A DNA stretch of 64,000 nt from assembly GCF_023509015.1 (NCBI RefSeq), contig NZ_CP094975.1, forward strand, positions 3,775,501 to 3,839,500. Direction: 5' to 3'. The DNA comes from Pseudomonas abieticivorans. GTDB lineage: Bacteria > Pseudomonadota > Gammaproteobacteria > Pseudomonadales > Pseudomonadaceae. The position numbers and the translations under genes were made by a program. The first letter of the stretch is position 1; each line of letters starts with the position of its first letter. The notes beneath the pieces were generated by a model that was given only the letters and a program-made list of their open reading frames with translations, was not told the origin of the DNA and made no database searches. Of this stretch, positions 50,906 to 59,807 are shown in pieces.

Positions 50906-53243
50906 CTTCCAGGCGCGCATCGCCTGCGTATTGATCCTGCTGTTGATGGTAGTGATCGGTGCGTTGACGTTTGCAGTCAAGGGGGCCACCAACGAAGCCG
51001 TGCGTGCCCAGGCCAATGAACAGCTGGAGGTAGGTGCGCGGGTATTCGAGCGCTTGCTCGATGCCCGCGGGCGCCGCCTGCGCGATGGCGTGCAGGTGCT
51101 GGCGCAGGATTTCGGTTTTCGCGATGCGGTGGCCAGTGGCGATTCGGCCACCATCCGCTCGGCACTGGTCAACCACGGCATGCGCATCAATGCCAGTGAC
51201 GTGTTCCTGCTGGGCATGGACGGTCGGGTGCTGTCGAGCACCCTGGACAGTGTCGCGGTTGGCACACCGTTCCGCTTTGACCAGGCCCTGCGCGACATGC
51301 GCCGCAGCAAGCAATCGATGTTGATCGTGCCGTTGGCCGGGCAACCGCACTTGCTGGTGGAGGCGCCGGTGATGGCGCCCCTGCCGATCGCCCGGGTGGT
51401 GATGGGCTTCAGCATGGACAGCGCGTTCGCCCAGGAACTGCGCTCGATGACCAACTTGCAGGTATCGTTCCTGGCCATCGACAATGCCCAACCGGGCGCG
51501 TTGGTCAGTACCCAGCCGGCCGGCTTGCTGGGCAGCCTGAGTATCTGGATGCAGGGCAATCAGAAAGCCCATGGCGTCACCCTGACTGTCTTTGGTGGTG
51601 AGAACTACCTCAGCCAGCCGGTGCTGCTGGGCAACGACAGCAGCGGTCAAGGCCAGGTCGTCGCGTTGCTGCAAAGCCCGCTGGACGAAGCGATGCGCGC
51701 CTTCGCCCCGCTGGACCAGAACATCCTCGGCATCTCGTTGCTGGCCTTGCTGGCATCTTTGGTCGGCGCGTTGTTGCTGGCACGCAGCGTTTCGCAACCG
51801 GTGCAGGCCTTGGCCCAAGCCGCCGGGCGCATCCGCAAGGGTGACTACCAGACGCCTCTGCAAATGACCCGCAGCGACGAGTTGGGCCTGTTGGCCACCG
51901 CTTTCAACCAGATGCAGGAGGGCATCGCCGAACGTGAGCAACTGATCGCCCACAACGCCTTGCACGACAGCCTGACGGGCCTGCCCAACCGCGCGTTGGC
52001 CATGGAGCGCCTGGGCAGTGCAATCGCCGCGCAACGGCCGGTGGCCTTGCTGTACCTGGGCATCGATAACCTGCGCTCGCTCAGTGAAAACGGTGGGCCG
52101 GCCTTTGTCGACAGCCTGTTGCAACGGGTTAGCCAACGCCTTCTGGCAGCAGTTCGCCCGGGCGATACCGTGGCGCACCTGATTGCCGACGAGTTCCTGT
52201 TGCTGCTTGAAGGCATCGACAGCGACAGCGCGGTGGCCATGGCCGACCAGGTGCAGCAATTGCTGCTCAAGCCCCAGCGTATTGGCGGGCACGACATCGC
52301 CATCGATTGCCGTATCGGTATCGCGGCCTATCCTGCCGATGGCGTGACCTGCGACGAGTTACTGGCCCGCGCCGCCATCGCCATGAAAGACGCTGCCGAC
52401 ATACCCGGTCGCCTGCAGGTGTATGAGCACGGCCGCGACCTGGCGCACCAGCGCCAGATCAGCTTGATCCGTGACTTGCGCCGCGCCGCGGCGAACGGCG
52501 AACTGTTGCTCAACTATCAACCCAAGCTCGACATCCGCCAGGGCAGGGTGCGCCAGGCCGAGGCCTTGTTGCGTTGGCAGCACCCGCAGTTCGGCATGGT
52601 CTCGCCGGCTGAGTTCATCGAGCTGGCCGAGCGTACCGGCAGCATCCAGAGCCTGACGCGCTGGGTGATCGGCGAGGGCATCCGGCAGTTGAGCGAATGG
52701 AACAAGCGCGGCATGCGCGTGCAGTTGTCGTTGAACATTTCCGCCGATGACCTGCATGGCCAGGACCTGGCCGAGCAGGTGACGCGAGTGCTCAAGCAGC
52801 ACAACGTGCCGGCCGAGCAACTGATTTTCGAGATCACCGAAAGCGCCGTGATGCGTGAGCCGGAATCGGCGCTCAAGGTGCTCAACCGTCTGCGCGAGTG
52901 CGGCATCAGCCTGTCGGTGGATGACTTCGGCACCGGCTATTCATCGCTGGCCCACCTTAAGCGCCTGCCGGTGCAAGAGCTCAAGATCGACCAGTCCTTT
53001 GTGCGCAACCTGGATGAAACAAGCGAAGACGCGGTGATCGTGCGCTCCACCATCGAGATGAGCCACAACCTGGGGCTCAAGGTGGTGGCCGAGGGCGTCG
53101 AATACGAACATAGCCTGCGCTTACTCGAGCGCTGGCACTGCGATACCGCCCAGGGTTACCTGATCAGCCGGCCGCTCACTGCGGCGGCGTTCGAGGCCTG
53201 GGTCAAACAACCGCTCACCACCCCGTTTGCCATGGTTCATTGA
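50868..53243 (+). CDS. membrane c-di-GMP phosphodiesterase (degenerate GGDEF + EAL)
   Basis: A 791-residue protein: membrane helix at about 16-38, a periplasmic sensor of about 245 residues, a second helix near 287-310, a HAMP linker, a GGDEF domain from about 361, and an EAL domain from about 530. The GGDEF signature is changed to IADEF (near residue 439), so cyclase activity is unlikely. The EAL residues are all present: EALLRW, LNIS, ITES, DDFGTGYSS, KIDQSF, VAEGVE and AQGY. It should therefore hydrolyse c-di-GMP in response to a periplasmic signal, perhaps from the cupredoxin. Start at the ATG 50868. Confidence 0.9.
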   Translation: MPLIKLPVNLRNSFQARIACVLILLLMVVIGALTFAVKGATNEAVRAQANEQLEVGARVFERLLDARGRRLRDGVQVLAQDFGFRDAVASGDSATIRSALVNHGMRINASDVFLLGMDGRVLSSTLDSVAVGTPFRFDQALRDMRRSKQSMLIVPLAGQPHLLVEAPVMAPLPIARVVMGFSMDSAFAQELRSMTNLQVSFLAIDNAQPGALVSTQPAGLLGSLSIWMQGNQKAHGVTLTVFGGENYLSQPVLLGNDSSGQGQVVALLQSPLDEAMRAFAPLDQNILGISLLALLASLVGALLLARSVSQPVQALAQAAGRIRKGDYQTPLQMTRSDELGLLATAFNQMQEGIAEREQLIAHNALHDSLTGLPNRALAMERLGSAIAAQRPVALLYLGIDNLRSLSENGGPAFVDSLLQRVSQRLLAAVRPGDTVAHLIADEFLLLLEGIDSDSAVAMADQVQQLLLKPQRIGGHDIAIDCRIGIAAYPADGVTCDELLARAAIAMKDAADIPGRLQVYEHGRDLAHQRQISLIRDLRRAAANGELLLNYQPKLDIRQGRVRQAEALLRWQHPQFGMVSPAEFIELAERTGSIQSLTRWVIGEGIRQLSEWNKRGMRVQLSLNISADDLHGQDLAEQVTRVLKQHNVPAEQLIFEITESAVMREPESALKVLNRLRECGISLSVDDFGTGYSSLAHLKRLPVQELKIDQSFVRNLDETSEDAVIVRSTIEMSHNLGLKVVAEGVEYEHSLRLLERWHCDTAQGYLISRPLTAAAFEAWVKQPLTTPFAMVH

Positions 53244-53246
53244 TTG

Positions 53247-54110
53247 ATGAAATTCAGAGTTTCCTTTGTGTTGTGTTCATTGGCGTTGGGGTGGGTTGCT
53301 CCGGTGCTGGCCGATCAGGGGCGCTTGTTGGCTACCGGGGGTGCATCCAGTATCGAAGGCGCGGCGGGTGGCGGCATCACGCCGTGGGCGGTGCTGGCCG
53401 GGTACGGCGAGCAGGGCGAGTGGGGCGCCACGGTGTTCGGCACCACGGTCAACCTGCCGGACTACCGCCTGGACGTGGTGGGCATGGCGGCCAGTTATGA
53501 CAACCGCATTGAAGTGTCCTATGCCCGTCAGCGCTTTGACTTGGGCTCGCTGGTGCACAAGCTCGGCCTGCCCGAAGACAGCCTCAGCCAAGACGTGTTC
53601 GGCCTCAAGGTGCGCCTGTTTGGCGACCTGATCTACGACGACTTGCCGCAAGTGTCGCTGGGCCTTGAGTACAAGCACCAGCGCGATTTCCTGATCCCGA
53701 GCCTGGTGGGCGCCAAGCGCGACCACGACGTGGAAGGCTACCTGGCCGCCAGCCGGTTGTTCCTCGGCGCGGCGTTTGGCTACGACCTGCTGGTGAACGG
53801 CAACCTGCGCTACAGCCGGGCCAACGAGCTGGGCGTGCTGGGGTTTGGCGGCGACCGGCGTGACACGCGCAGCGTGCTCAAGGAAGGCTCGGTGGCCGTG
53901 ATGTTCAACCCGCGTTGGGCCATGGGCGTGGAGTATCGAGAAAAGCCGGACAACCTGTCGTTCTCGGGTGAAAGCGATTGGGCCGATGTGTTCGTCGGCT
54001 GGTTCCCGACCAAGCATGTAGCCTTTGTGCTGGCATATGCCCGCCTGGGCGAGATCGCCACCCTGGACAACCAGAACGGCACCTACCTGTCCGTGCAGGG
54101 GAGTTTCTGA
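53247..54110 (+). CDS. DUF3034 family envelope protein
   Basis: A 287-residue protein with signal peptide ending WVAPVLA. The rest is rich in alternating beta strands and ends in an aromatic residue (VQGSF), consistent with a small outer-membrane barrel. The family has no known function. GATGG-type turns (RLLATGGASSIEGAAGGGITP) are conserved near the mature N-terminus. It starts 3 bp after the EAL stop, and its stop overlaps the globin start. Confidence 0.82.
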   Translation: MKFRVSFVLCSLALGWVAPVLADQGRLLATGGASSIEGAAGGGITPWAVLAGYGEQGEWGATVFGTTVNLPDYRLDVVGMAASYDNRIEVSYARQRFDLGSLVHKLGLPEDSLSQDVFGLKVRLFGDLIYDDLPQVSLGLEYKHQRDFLIPSLVGAKRDHDVEGYLAASRLFLGAAFGYDLLVNGNLRYSRANELGVLGFGGDRRDTRSVLKEGSVAVMFNPRWAMGVEYREKPDNLSFSGESDWADVFVGWFPTKHVAFVLAYARLGEIATLDNQNGTYLSVQGSF

Positions 54111-54538
54111 TGAAGCCATTGATCGCCGCAGCCCTGGGCCTTGCGCTGTTGTGGGGTTGCAGCGCGCAACAGCCCGCGCGTGATGACAGCCTGTATCAAG
54201 CGCTGGGCCAGCGCGCCGGTATCCAGAAAATCGTCGAAGGCATGCTCTTGAACATCGCCCGCGACCCGCGCATCGTCGAGCACTTTCGCAAGATCGACAT
54301 CGCCCGCCTGCGCGACAAGCTGGTGGAGCAGTTTTGCGTGGAGGCCGGTGGGCCTTGCGTTTATACCGGCGACAGCATGGCCGAGAGCCACAAGGGCCAA
54401 CACCTGACCCGCAGCGATTTCAACGCCTTGGTGGAAGACCTGATCAAGGCCATGGAAGCGCAGAACGTGCCGGTGCCGGCGCAGAACCGGTTGTTGGCAA
54501 GGCTTGCGCCGATGCGCGGTGAAGTGATCGAAAAATAA
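54110..54538 (+). CDS. truncated haemoglobin (group 1) lipoprotein
   Basis: A 142-residue protein. The N-terminal hydrophobic stretch ends in LLWGC, an imperfect lipobox, so it is probably exported and lipid-anchored, unusual for a globin. The globin part has LYQALGQRAGIQKIVEGML as its first helix, and the proximal haem His lies in ESHKGQHLT. Such globins bind O2, NO or CO. It is last in the cupredoxin-EAL-DUF3034-globin operon, with a terminator 14 bp later. Confidence 0.88.
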   Translation: MKPLIAAALGLALLWGCSAQQPARDDSLYQALGQRAGIQKIVEGMLLNIARDPRIVEHFRKIDIARLRDKLVEQFCVEAGGPCVYTGDSMAESHKGQHLTRSDFNALVEDLIKAMEAQNVPVPAQNRLLARLAPMRGEVIEK

Positions 54539-54552
54539 CGTTTCACAGGCAT

Positions 54553-54593
54553 AAAAAAACCGCCGCGCCCTTCCGGGAGCGGCGGTTTTTTTT
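54553..54593. terminator. bidirectional terminator between the globin gene and gcd
   Basis: CCGCCGC pairs with GCGGCGG around an inner CCC-TTCC-GGG stem. It is flanked by seven A residues before and eight T residues after, so it works in both directions for these convergent genes. Confidence 0.93.
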
Positions 54594-54601
54594 AACCGGC
54601 C

Positions 54602-57022
54602 TTACTCAGCCAGTTTGTAGGCGATGATGTAGTCGCCCATCTTGGTGCCCAGCGAGCCATGGCCGCCAACCACCGACAGCACGTACTGCGCGCCATCCTT
54701 GCCGGTGTAGGTCATTGGCGTGGACTGGCCACCAGCCGGCAGGCGGCTGGACCACAGCTCCTTGCCGTTGCGCACGTCATAGGCGCGGATGTACTGGTCC
54801 AGGGTGCCGCTCAGGAAGCCGACGCCGCCGGCCGTCACCATGGAGCCGCCCATGCTTGGCACACCCAGGTTCAGGCCCAGTGGCACGGGCGAGCTGTCAC
54901 GGCTGGTGCCATTCTTGTGCTTCCAGACGACCTTGGCCGTGGTCATGTCGATACCGGCCACGTAGCCCCAGGCAGGTGCCTGGCACGGTACGCCGAACGG
55001 CGACATCAAGGGGTGCATGATCACCGCGTAAGGCGCGCCAGCGTTAGGTTGCACGCCGCTGGTTTCGCTTTCGCGCTTGCTGTTGGCGTCGACTTTGGCG
55101 CGTGGCACCAGTTGCGATACGAACGCCATGTAGTTAGGGCTGGTGAACAGCATCTGGCGGACTGGGTCTACCGATACCGCGCCCCAGTTGAACACACCGA
55201 CGTTGCCTGGGTAGATGATGCTGCCCTGGACCGACGGAGGGGTGTACTGGCCTTCATAACGCAGCGACTTGAACTGAATACGGCACAGCAGTTGGTCGAA
55301 CGGGGTCACGCCCCACATGGATTTTTCGTTCAGCTCTGGTGCCAGCAGGTTCAGCTCGGAGCGTGCTTGGGTCGGCGAGGTATGATCACCCTCGACAGCG
55401 CCTTGCGGTACCGAGATTTCCTGGATCGGCACGATCGGCGTACCGGTGCGACGGTCCAACACGTACAGGCTGCCTTGCTTGGTCGGCTGAATCAGCGCCG
55501 GCTTCACGCCTTCGGCGGTCTTCATGTCGAGCAGGGTCGGTTGGCTCGGTACGTCCATGTCCCACAGGTCGTGGTGGGTGAACTGGTAGTTCCAGCGCAG
55601 TTTGCCGGTGTCGATGTCCAGGGCCACGGTGCCGGCGCTGAATTTCTCCGACTCTGGGGTACGGTTGCCGCCCCATTGGTCAGGCATCTGGTTGCCCAAT
55701 GGCAGGTAGATCAGGCCCAGCTTCTCGTCGACGCTGGCCAGCGACCACATGTTCGGCGAGTTGCGGGTGTAGGTCTGGCCTTCGGCGATCGGCGCGGTAG
55801 CGTCCGGGTTGCCGGCATCCCAGTTCCATACCAGGTGACCGTCGTGCACGTCGAACGCACGGATCACGCCCGATGGCTCGTTGGTGGATTCGTTGTCGGT
55901 CACGTGGCCGCCAATGATCACCAGGTTACGGGTGATGGCAGCGGGGGAAGTGGCGTAGTAGCCACCTGGGGTGAACGAGCCGATGTTGGCGCGCAGGTTC
56001 ACCACGCCTTTGTTGCCGAAGTCTTCGCAGACTTTACCGGTGTCGGCGTTCAGCGCGATCAGGCGGGCGTCGGCGGTCGGCAGGAACAGGCGACGCGGGC
56101 AACTGGTGGCGACGGCCTGGCCAGCGGTCGACAGGGCTGCCGGGGTGCTGATGGCGTCAGACTTGCTGTAGTTGGCTTCGTCGTAGTACGACACGCCACG
56201 GCAGGTCATGTGCGCCCAGCCACGGAAGTCATTGCCGTTAGGGCCTTGGATTTCAGGGTCGAATCGCCAGATTTCCTTGCCGGTGTCCGGGTCCAGGGCC
56301 AGCACCTTGCTGTGGGCGGTGCAGGCATACAGCATGCCGTTGACCTTCAGCGGGGTGTTCTGGTTGGTCAACTCGACCGGGTCTTTGTCGGTCGGCATGT
56401 CGCCGGTGCGGATACGCCACACTTCTTTCAACTTGCCGACGTTAGCCGCGGTGATCTGCTTGAGCGGCGAGTAACGCTCGCCGAACTCGGTACGGCCATA
56501 CGACTGCCATTCGCCATCGGGCTGGGTTGGCGCGGCGCTGGCCATGTCGGCGGTATCGCGGCCCAGGTCGCCCTTGATTTCACCCGGGTTGGTGAACTGG
56601 CTGGCCACCGCGCAAGCGCCGGCGATGATCACGGCAGCACCCAGTGCGCGGGTGGCGACCGGCGCAGGGCCGTTGCGCAGCAAAGGCACGCGGAAGGCTG
56701 GCAGCCACAGCAGCGCACCCAGCACGAACCACAGCGACAGGCGTGGGACCAGTTGCCACCAGTCCAGGCCGACTTCATACAAGGACCAGACGGTGCTGGC
56801 GAACAGGAACAGCGCGTACAAGCCGATCGCGGCCTGGCGACCGGTCAGCAGCAGGATACCGTTGATCACCAGAACAACACCGGCGATCACGTAGTAAAGC
56901 GAGCCGCCCAGGGTGGCCAGTTTGATACCCAGGCCTAGCAAACCCAAACCAAGCAATAGAAATACCAGGCCCAACAAGTTGGGCCACAGGCGAGATCTAC
57001 TCAAAGCACCGTCAGTGCTCAT
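54602..57022 (-). CDS. gcd: PQQ-dependent membrane glucose dehydrogenase
   Basis: An 806-residue quinoprotein that oxidises glucose to gluconolactone in the periplasm and feeds electrons to ubiquinone. The first 150 residues hold five membrane helices; the rest is the eight-bladed PQQ propeller (EWQSYGRTEFGERYSPLKQI; WGYVAGIDMTTAKVVW; GKDGAQYVLSVVGG). It is followed upstream by oprB on the same strand, as in P. putida, so glucose entry and oxidation are encoded together. GGAG lies before the ATG at 57022. Confidence 0.96.
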   Translation of the reverse strand: MSTDGALSRSRLWPNLLGLVFLLLGLGLLGLGIKLATLGGSLYYVIAGVVLVINGILLLTGRQAAIGLYALFLFASTVWSLYEVGLDWWQLVPRLSLWFVLGALLWLPAFRVPLLRNGPAPVATRALGAAVIIAGACAVASQFTNPGEIKGDLGRDTADMASAAPTQPDGEWQSYGRTEFGERYSPLKQITAANVGKLKEVWRIRTGDMPTDKDPVELTNQNTPLKVNGMLYACTAHSKVLALDPDTGKEIWRFDPEIQGPNGNDFRGWAHMTCRGVSYYDEANYSKSDAISTPAALSTAGQAVATSCPRRLFLPTADARLIALNADTGKVCEDFGNKGVVNLRANIGSFTPGGYYATSPAAITRNLVIIGGHVTDNESTNEPSGVIRAFDVHDGHLVWNWDAGNPDATAPIAEGQTYTRNSPNMWSLASVDEKLGLIYLPLGNQMPDQWGGNRTPESEKFSAGTVALDIDTGKLRWNYQFTHHDLWDMDVPSQPTLLDMKTAEGVKPALIQPTKQGSLYVLDRRTGTPIVPIQEISVPQGAVEGDHTSPTQARSELNLLAPELNEKSMWGVTPFDQLLCRIQFKSLRYEGQYTPPSVQGSIIYPGNVGVFNWGAVSVDPVRQMLFTSPNYMAFVSQLVPRAKVDANSKRESETSGVQPNAGAPYAVIMHPLMSPFGVPCQAPAWGYVAGIDMTTAKVVWKHKNGTSRDSSPVPLGLNLGVPSMGGSMVTAGGVGFLSGTLDQYIRAYDVRNGKELWSSRLPAGGQSTPMTYTGKDGAQYVLSVVGGHGSLGTKMGDYIIAYKLAE

Positions 57023-57122
57023 AGTGTGTTTCTCCGTTACGTTTTAAGTAGTGGAGCGTAGTTCAGAATTTTCCTACGCTCCTGCTGAGGTACTACAGCG
57101 AACGAATAGTTCGCTTTTAAAT

Positions 57123-58505
57123 TCAGAAAGAACTTTGAATCTTGATGCCACCGACCCAGGCGTTATCCACTTCGGAGACGCCGCCAGGGTGGCGCACGTA
57201 CTGCAGGTTGGGGCGCACGGTCAGCCAATTGGCCACGTGCACGCCGTAATTGAGTTCGGCGCTGGATTCGGTGCGTTGGATCGGCAAGTAGCTGGGGTCG
57301 TCGTAGTCATACACGGCGTTGGCGAGGTTCTGCGCCTCGGCGTTTTTGCGGTAGGCAGGGTTCACGTGGATGCGCGCCACGGCAAAGCCGATGTCATCCT
57401 TGGGGCGGGCGTCGAACAGGCCCTTGTACACCACGCCGGCCTGCACATAGTTGTCGACCATGTTGGTTTTCTTGTCGTGCACGGTCACGTTGCCGAACAC
57501 GCTCAGGCCGCGCGAGTGGTCGCTCGCCAGGCTGGTCAGTTGCTGGTTCAGGCCCAGCCAGTAGCCGTGCTTGCTCGAACTCGAGCGGTAGTCATCGCCG
57601 CTGAGGGCGGCCGGTTGGCCTTGGTTGTCTTTATAGACGTCCTTGGCGTTGGCGGTGCTGTAGTAGTAACCGGCACGGTATTCGCCCGGCAGGCCGTTCA
57701 GGGTTGGGGTCCACACCAGTTCCACGGGCAGTACCGCGCCTTGGGTGCCGCTGCCGCTCAATTTGAAACCGTTACCATTTTCCAGGTTGGACGGGTTCTG
57801 CTCGTAGGCGCCAACCTGTGCGTAAACCTCTGGGGTGATGTGGTACTTGACGCGCATCGCCCATTGGCTGACCGGCCAGTTGTACCAGATGGAACCGGCC
57901 CAGTTGCCAACTTGCGAGCCGCAGAACGCCAGGTTCTGGAAGTCGCAGTTGAAGCTGTTGAAGTCTTCGCCTTCGCCAAAGCGGCCGACCTTGATGTCGA
58001 GCTTGCGGTCCAAAAACTTCTGTTGGTAGTACATCTGGGTCAGGCGCACGATGCTGCCGCGGCCATAAACTTCCTGGGACGAGCTGATGCCGCCGGTGCG
58101 CGGGTCGGCCACGCGGTCGTTGGTGATGTTGTCACCGTTGCGGTCGGTCAGGGTCAGTTGGAACTCGGCGTCGTGCCAGCCCAGGATTTTCTGCAGGTCC
58201 ATGTGCATGCCCAAGGCGAACTGGTCGCTGTAGCGGGTGGCGTGGTCGTGATTGTAGCCGCCGTGCAGGTTGCTGCCGGTCTCGCCCACGTAGTCCAGCT
58301 TGAAGTCGTAACCGGCGTTAGCCAGCTCGGTACGCTTGCCGCCCCAGTCGCCCAGCATCCACGGGGAGTCGCTGTCGAATGCCGGTGCGGCCTGGGCGCA
58401 GGTGGCCAAGCCCAGGGCAGTCATGCCGCCCAGCAGTCGGAGGGCCTTTGCACAGGCCAGGGAAGTGCGAGCGACGCGAGGACGCTGGAAGTCGATATCG
58501 GGCAT
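57123..58505 (-). CDS. oprB: carbohydrate-selective porin OprB
   Basis: A 460-residue outer-membrane protein. It has a signal region ending LATCAQA, the OprB mature start (WMLGDWGGKRTELANAGYDFKLDYVGE) and a C-terminal Phe (GGIKIQSSF). It lets glucose and other sugars into the periplasm, where Gcd acts. The ATG at 58505 has only a weak ribosome site, AAGAA; no better start is visible. It is the first gene before gcd in the same orientation. Confidence 0.93.
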   Translation of the reverse strand: MPDIDFQRPRVARTSLACAKALRLLGGMTALGLATCAQAAPAFDSDSPWMLGDWGGKRTELANAGYDFKLDYVGETGSNLHGGYNHDHATRYSDQFALGMHMDLQKILGWHDAEFQLTLTDRNGDNITNDRVADPRTGGISSSQEVYGRGSIVRLTQMYYQQKFLDRKLDIKVGRFGEGEDFNSFNCDFQNLAFCGSQVGNWAGSIWYNWPVSQWAMRVKYHITPEVYAQVGAYEQNPSNLENGNGFKLSGSGTQGAVLPVELVWTPTLNGLPGEYRAGYYYSTANAKDVYKDNQGQPAALSGDDYRSSSSKHGYWLGLNQQLTSLASDHSRGLSVFGNVTVHDKKTNMVDNYVQAGVVYKGLFDARPKDDIGFAVARIHVNPAYRKNAEAQNLANAVYDYDDPSYLPIQRTESSAELNYGVHVANWLTVRPNLQYVRHPGGVSEVDNAWVGGIKIQSSF

Positions 58506-58901
58506 TTTTTATACGATTCTTAATTATTAACTAAACGGTACATTATGTTTGCGGGGTGTTTATCCGGAAACGATAAATGTAGGTTTTATTACGAAAGTTA
58601 AACGCTTCAGTTTGCAGCGCGCGAAGGATATAGAGGTTTTTTTGTGAATTAAAGATGTTAAAGCAACATGAATAATTGCTCAGCGTGTAACAATGAAGCT
58701 AATAACCCCGCACGGTGTAAGTGTTCTTTGCGCGGCGCTCCAGCCGCTAGACTGAGCGAATGGCTAATTGGCAATTTTCAGAAACGCCCTACAGGCGCTT
58801 GCAAAAGAGCCTATTCAACCACCAAGGCCACTGCGATAGGCTCTTCCCCCTGCCTGACGGCTCGGCTATGGTGCGCACCTTTCACTCGGCTGGAGCCCGG
58901 C
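58506..58901. other. AT-rich intergenic region upstream of oprB
   Basis: This 396-bp gap separates divergent oprB and the VF530-like gene. It is AT-richer near oprB and contains an ATGTT-5-AACAT dyad near 58650 and a 9-bp inverted repeat at 58806-58844. I could not assign a firm promoter for oprB. No gene is credible here. Confidence 0.5.
58806..58844. repeat. 9-bp inverted repeat upstream of the VF530-like gene
   Basis: AGAGCCTAT and ATAGGCTCT are perfect arms around a 21-bp loop. It lies about 60-95 bp before the start of the gene at 58902. Confidence 0.45.
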
Positions 58902-59126
58902 ATGACCGATACCCCCAATAACCCGCTGCACGGCGTTACCCTTGAGCAGATCCTCAATGCGTTGGTCGCCCACTACGAGTGGTCGGGGCTGGCCGAACGC
59001 ATCGATATCCGCTGCTTCAAGAGCGACCCCAGCATCAAGTCCAGCCTGACGTTCCTGCGCAAGACGCCGTGGGCACGGGAGAAGGTCGAGCGCTTGTATG
59101 TGAAGCTGCAGCGCACCAAACGCTGA
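58902..59126 (+). CDS. VF530-family DNA-binding protein
   Basis: A 74-residue basic protein matching the DUF2132/VF530 family: [16 protein letters not shown] and [26 protein letters not shown]. Members adopt a small helical fold and are thought to bind DNA; their role is unknown. TGGAG lies before the ATG at 58902. It is followed 18 bp later by a membrane protein gene in the same orientation. Confidence 0.9.
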   Translation: MTDTPNNPLHGVTLEQILNALVAHYEWSGLAERIDIRCFKSDPSIKSSLTFLRKTPWAREKVERLYVKLQRTKR

Positions 59127-59144
59127 TTGCCAAGGAAGAGTTGC

Positions 59145-59807
59145 ATGCCCCACGAGATGTCCCGACCCCTGAAGTGGTTCACCCAGGGTGCGGCCTGGAT
59201 GGCCTGGGTGGCCTTGGCCTTGCAGCTGTACATCACCTTGATGGTGCGCTGGCAAAATGAAGCGAGCCTGTTGGGCGGGGTGGTCAATTTCTTCAGTTAC
59301 TTCACGATCCTCACCAATACCCTGGTGGCTGTCGTGTTGACCAGTGCGGTGGTAGGGCGAGCGTCCAGGGGGCGGGATTTTTTCCGACAGCCCTGGGTAA
59401 GTTCCGGGGTGGCGGTCAGCATTGCGCTGGTGGGGTTGGTCTACAGCTTGCTGCTACGTGATCTGTGGCATCCCGAGGGGTTGCAGTGGTGGGTCAACGA
59501 ATTGCTGCATGACGTGCTGCCACCGGTGTTCCTGTGCTTCTGGTGGTGCTGTGTGCCCAAGGGCCAGCTACGCGTGCGGCATGTCCTGCGGTGGATGCTG
59601 TACCCCACCGTCTACTTCGCCTACAGCTTGTTGCGCGGCCATGTGATCGGGACTTACCCATACGGGTTCATGGACGTCGGCGAGTTGGGCTACACGCAGG
59701 TGTTCATCAATTGCCTGGTGATTTTGGTGGGTTTCATTGCCATGTCACTGTTGCTGATTGGCCTGGATCACTGGCAGGGCAAGCGCCAGGCCGTCAGCAT
59801 TTCGTGA
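59145..59807 (+). CDS. Pr6Pr family membrane protein
   Basis: A 220-residue protein with six hydrophobic helices, typical of the Pr6Pr (FAR-17a/AIG1-like) family: FFSYFTILTNTLVAVVL, LHDVLPPVFLCFWW and YPTVYFAYSLLRG. The YFTILTN segment and the HD-containing helix are the conserved parts. Function in bacteria is unknown; eukaryotic relatives hydrolyse fatty-acid esters of hydroxy fatty acids. GGAAGAG lies four bases before the ATG at 59145. It is convergent with the ferric-reductase gene, with no gap. Confidence 0.85.
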   Translation: MPHEMSRPLKWFTQGAAWMAWVALALQLYITLMVRWQNEASLLGGVVNFFSYFTILTNTLVAVVLTSAVVGRASRGRDFFRQPWVSSGVAVSIALVGLVYSLLLRDLWHPEGLQWWVNELLHDVLPPVFLCFWWCCVPKGQLRVRHVLRWMLYPTVYFAYSLLRGHVIGTYPYGFMDVGELGYTQVFINCLVILVGFIAMSLLLIGLDHWQGKRQAVSIS

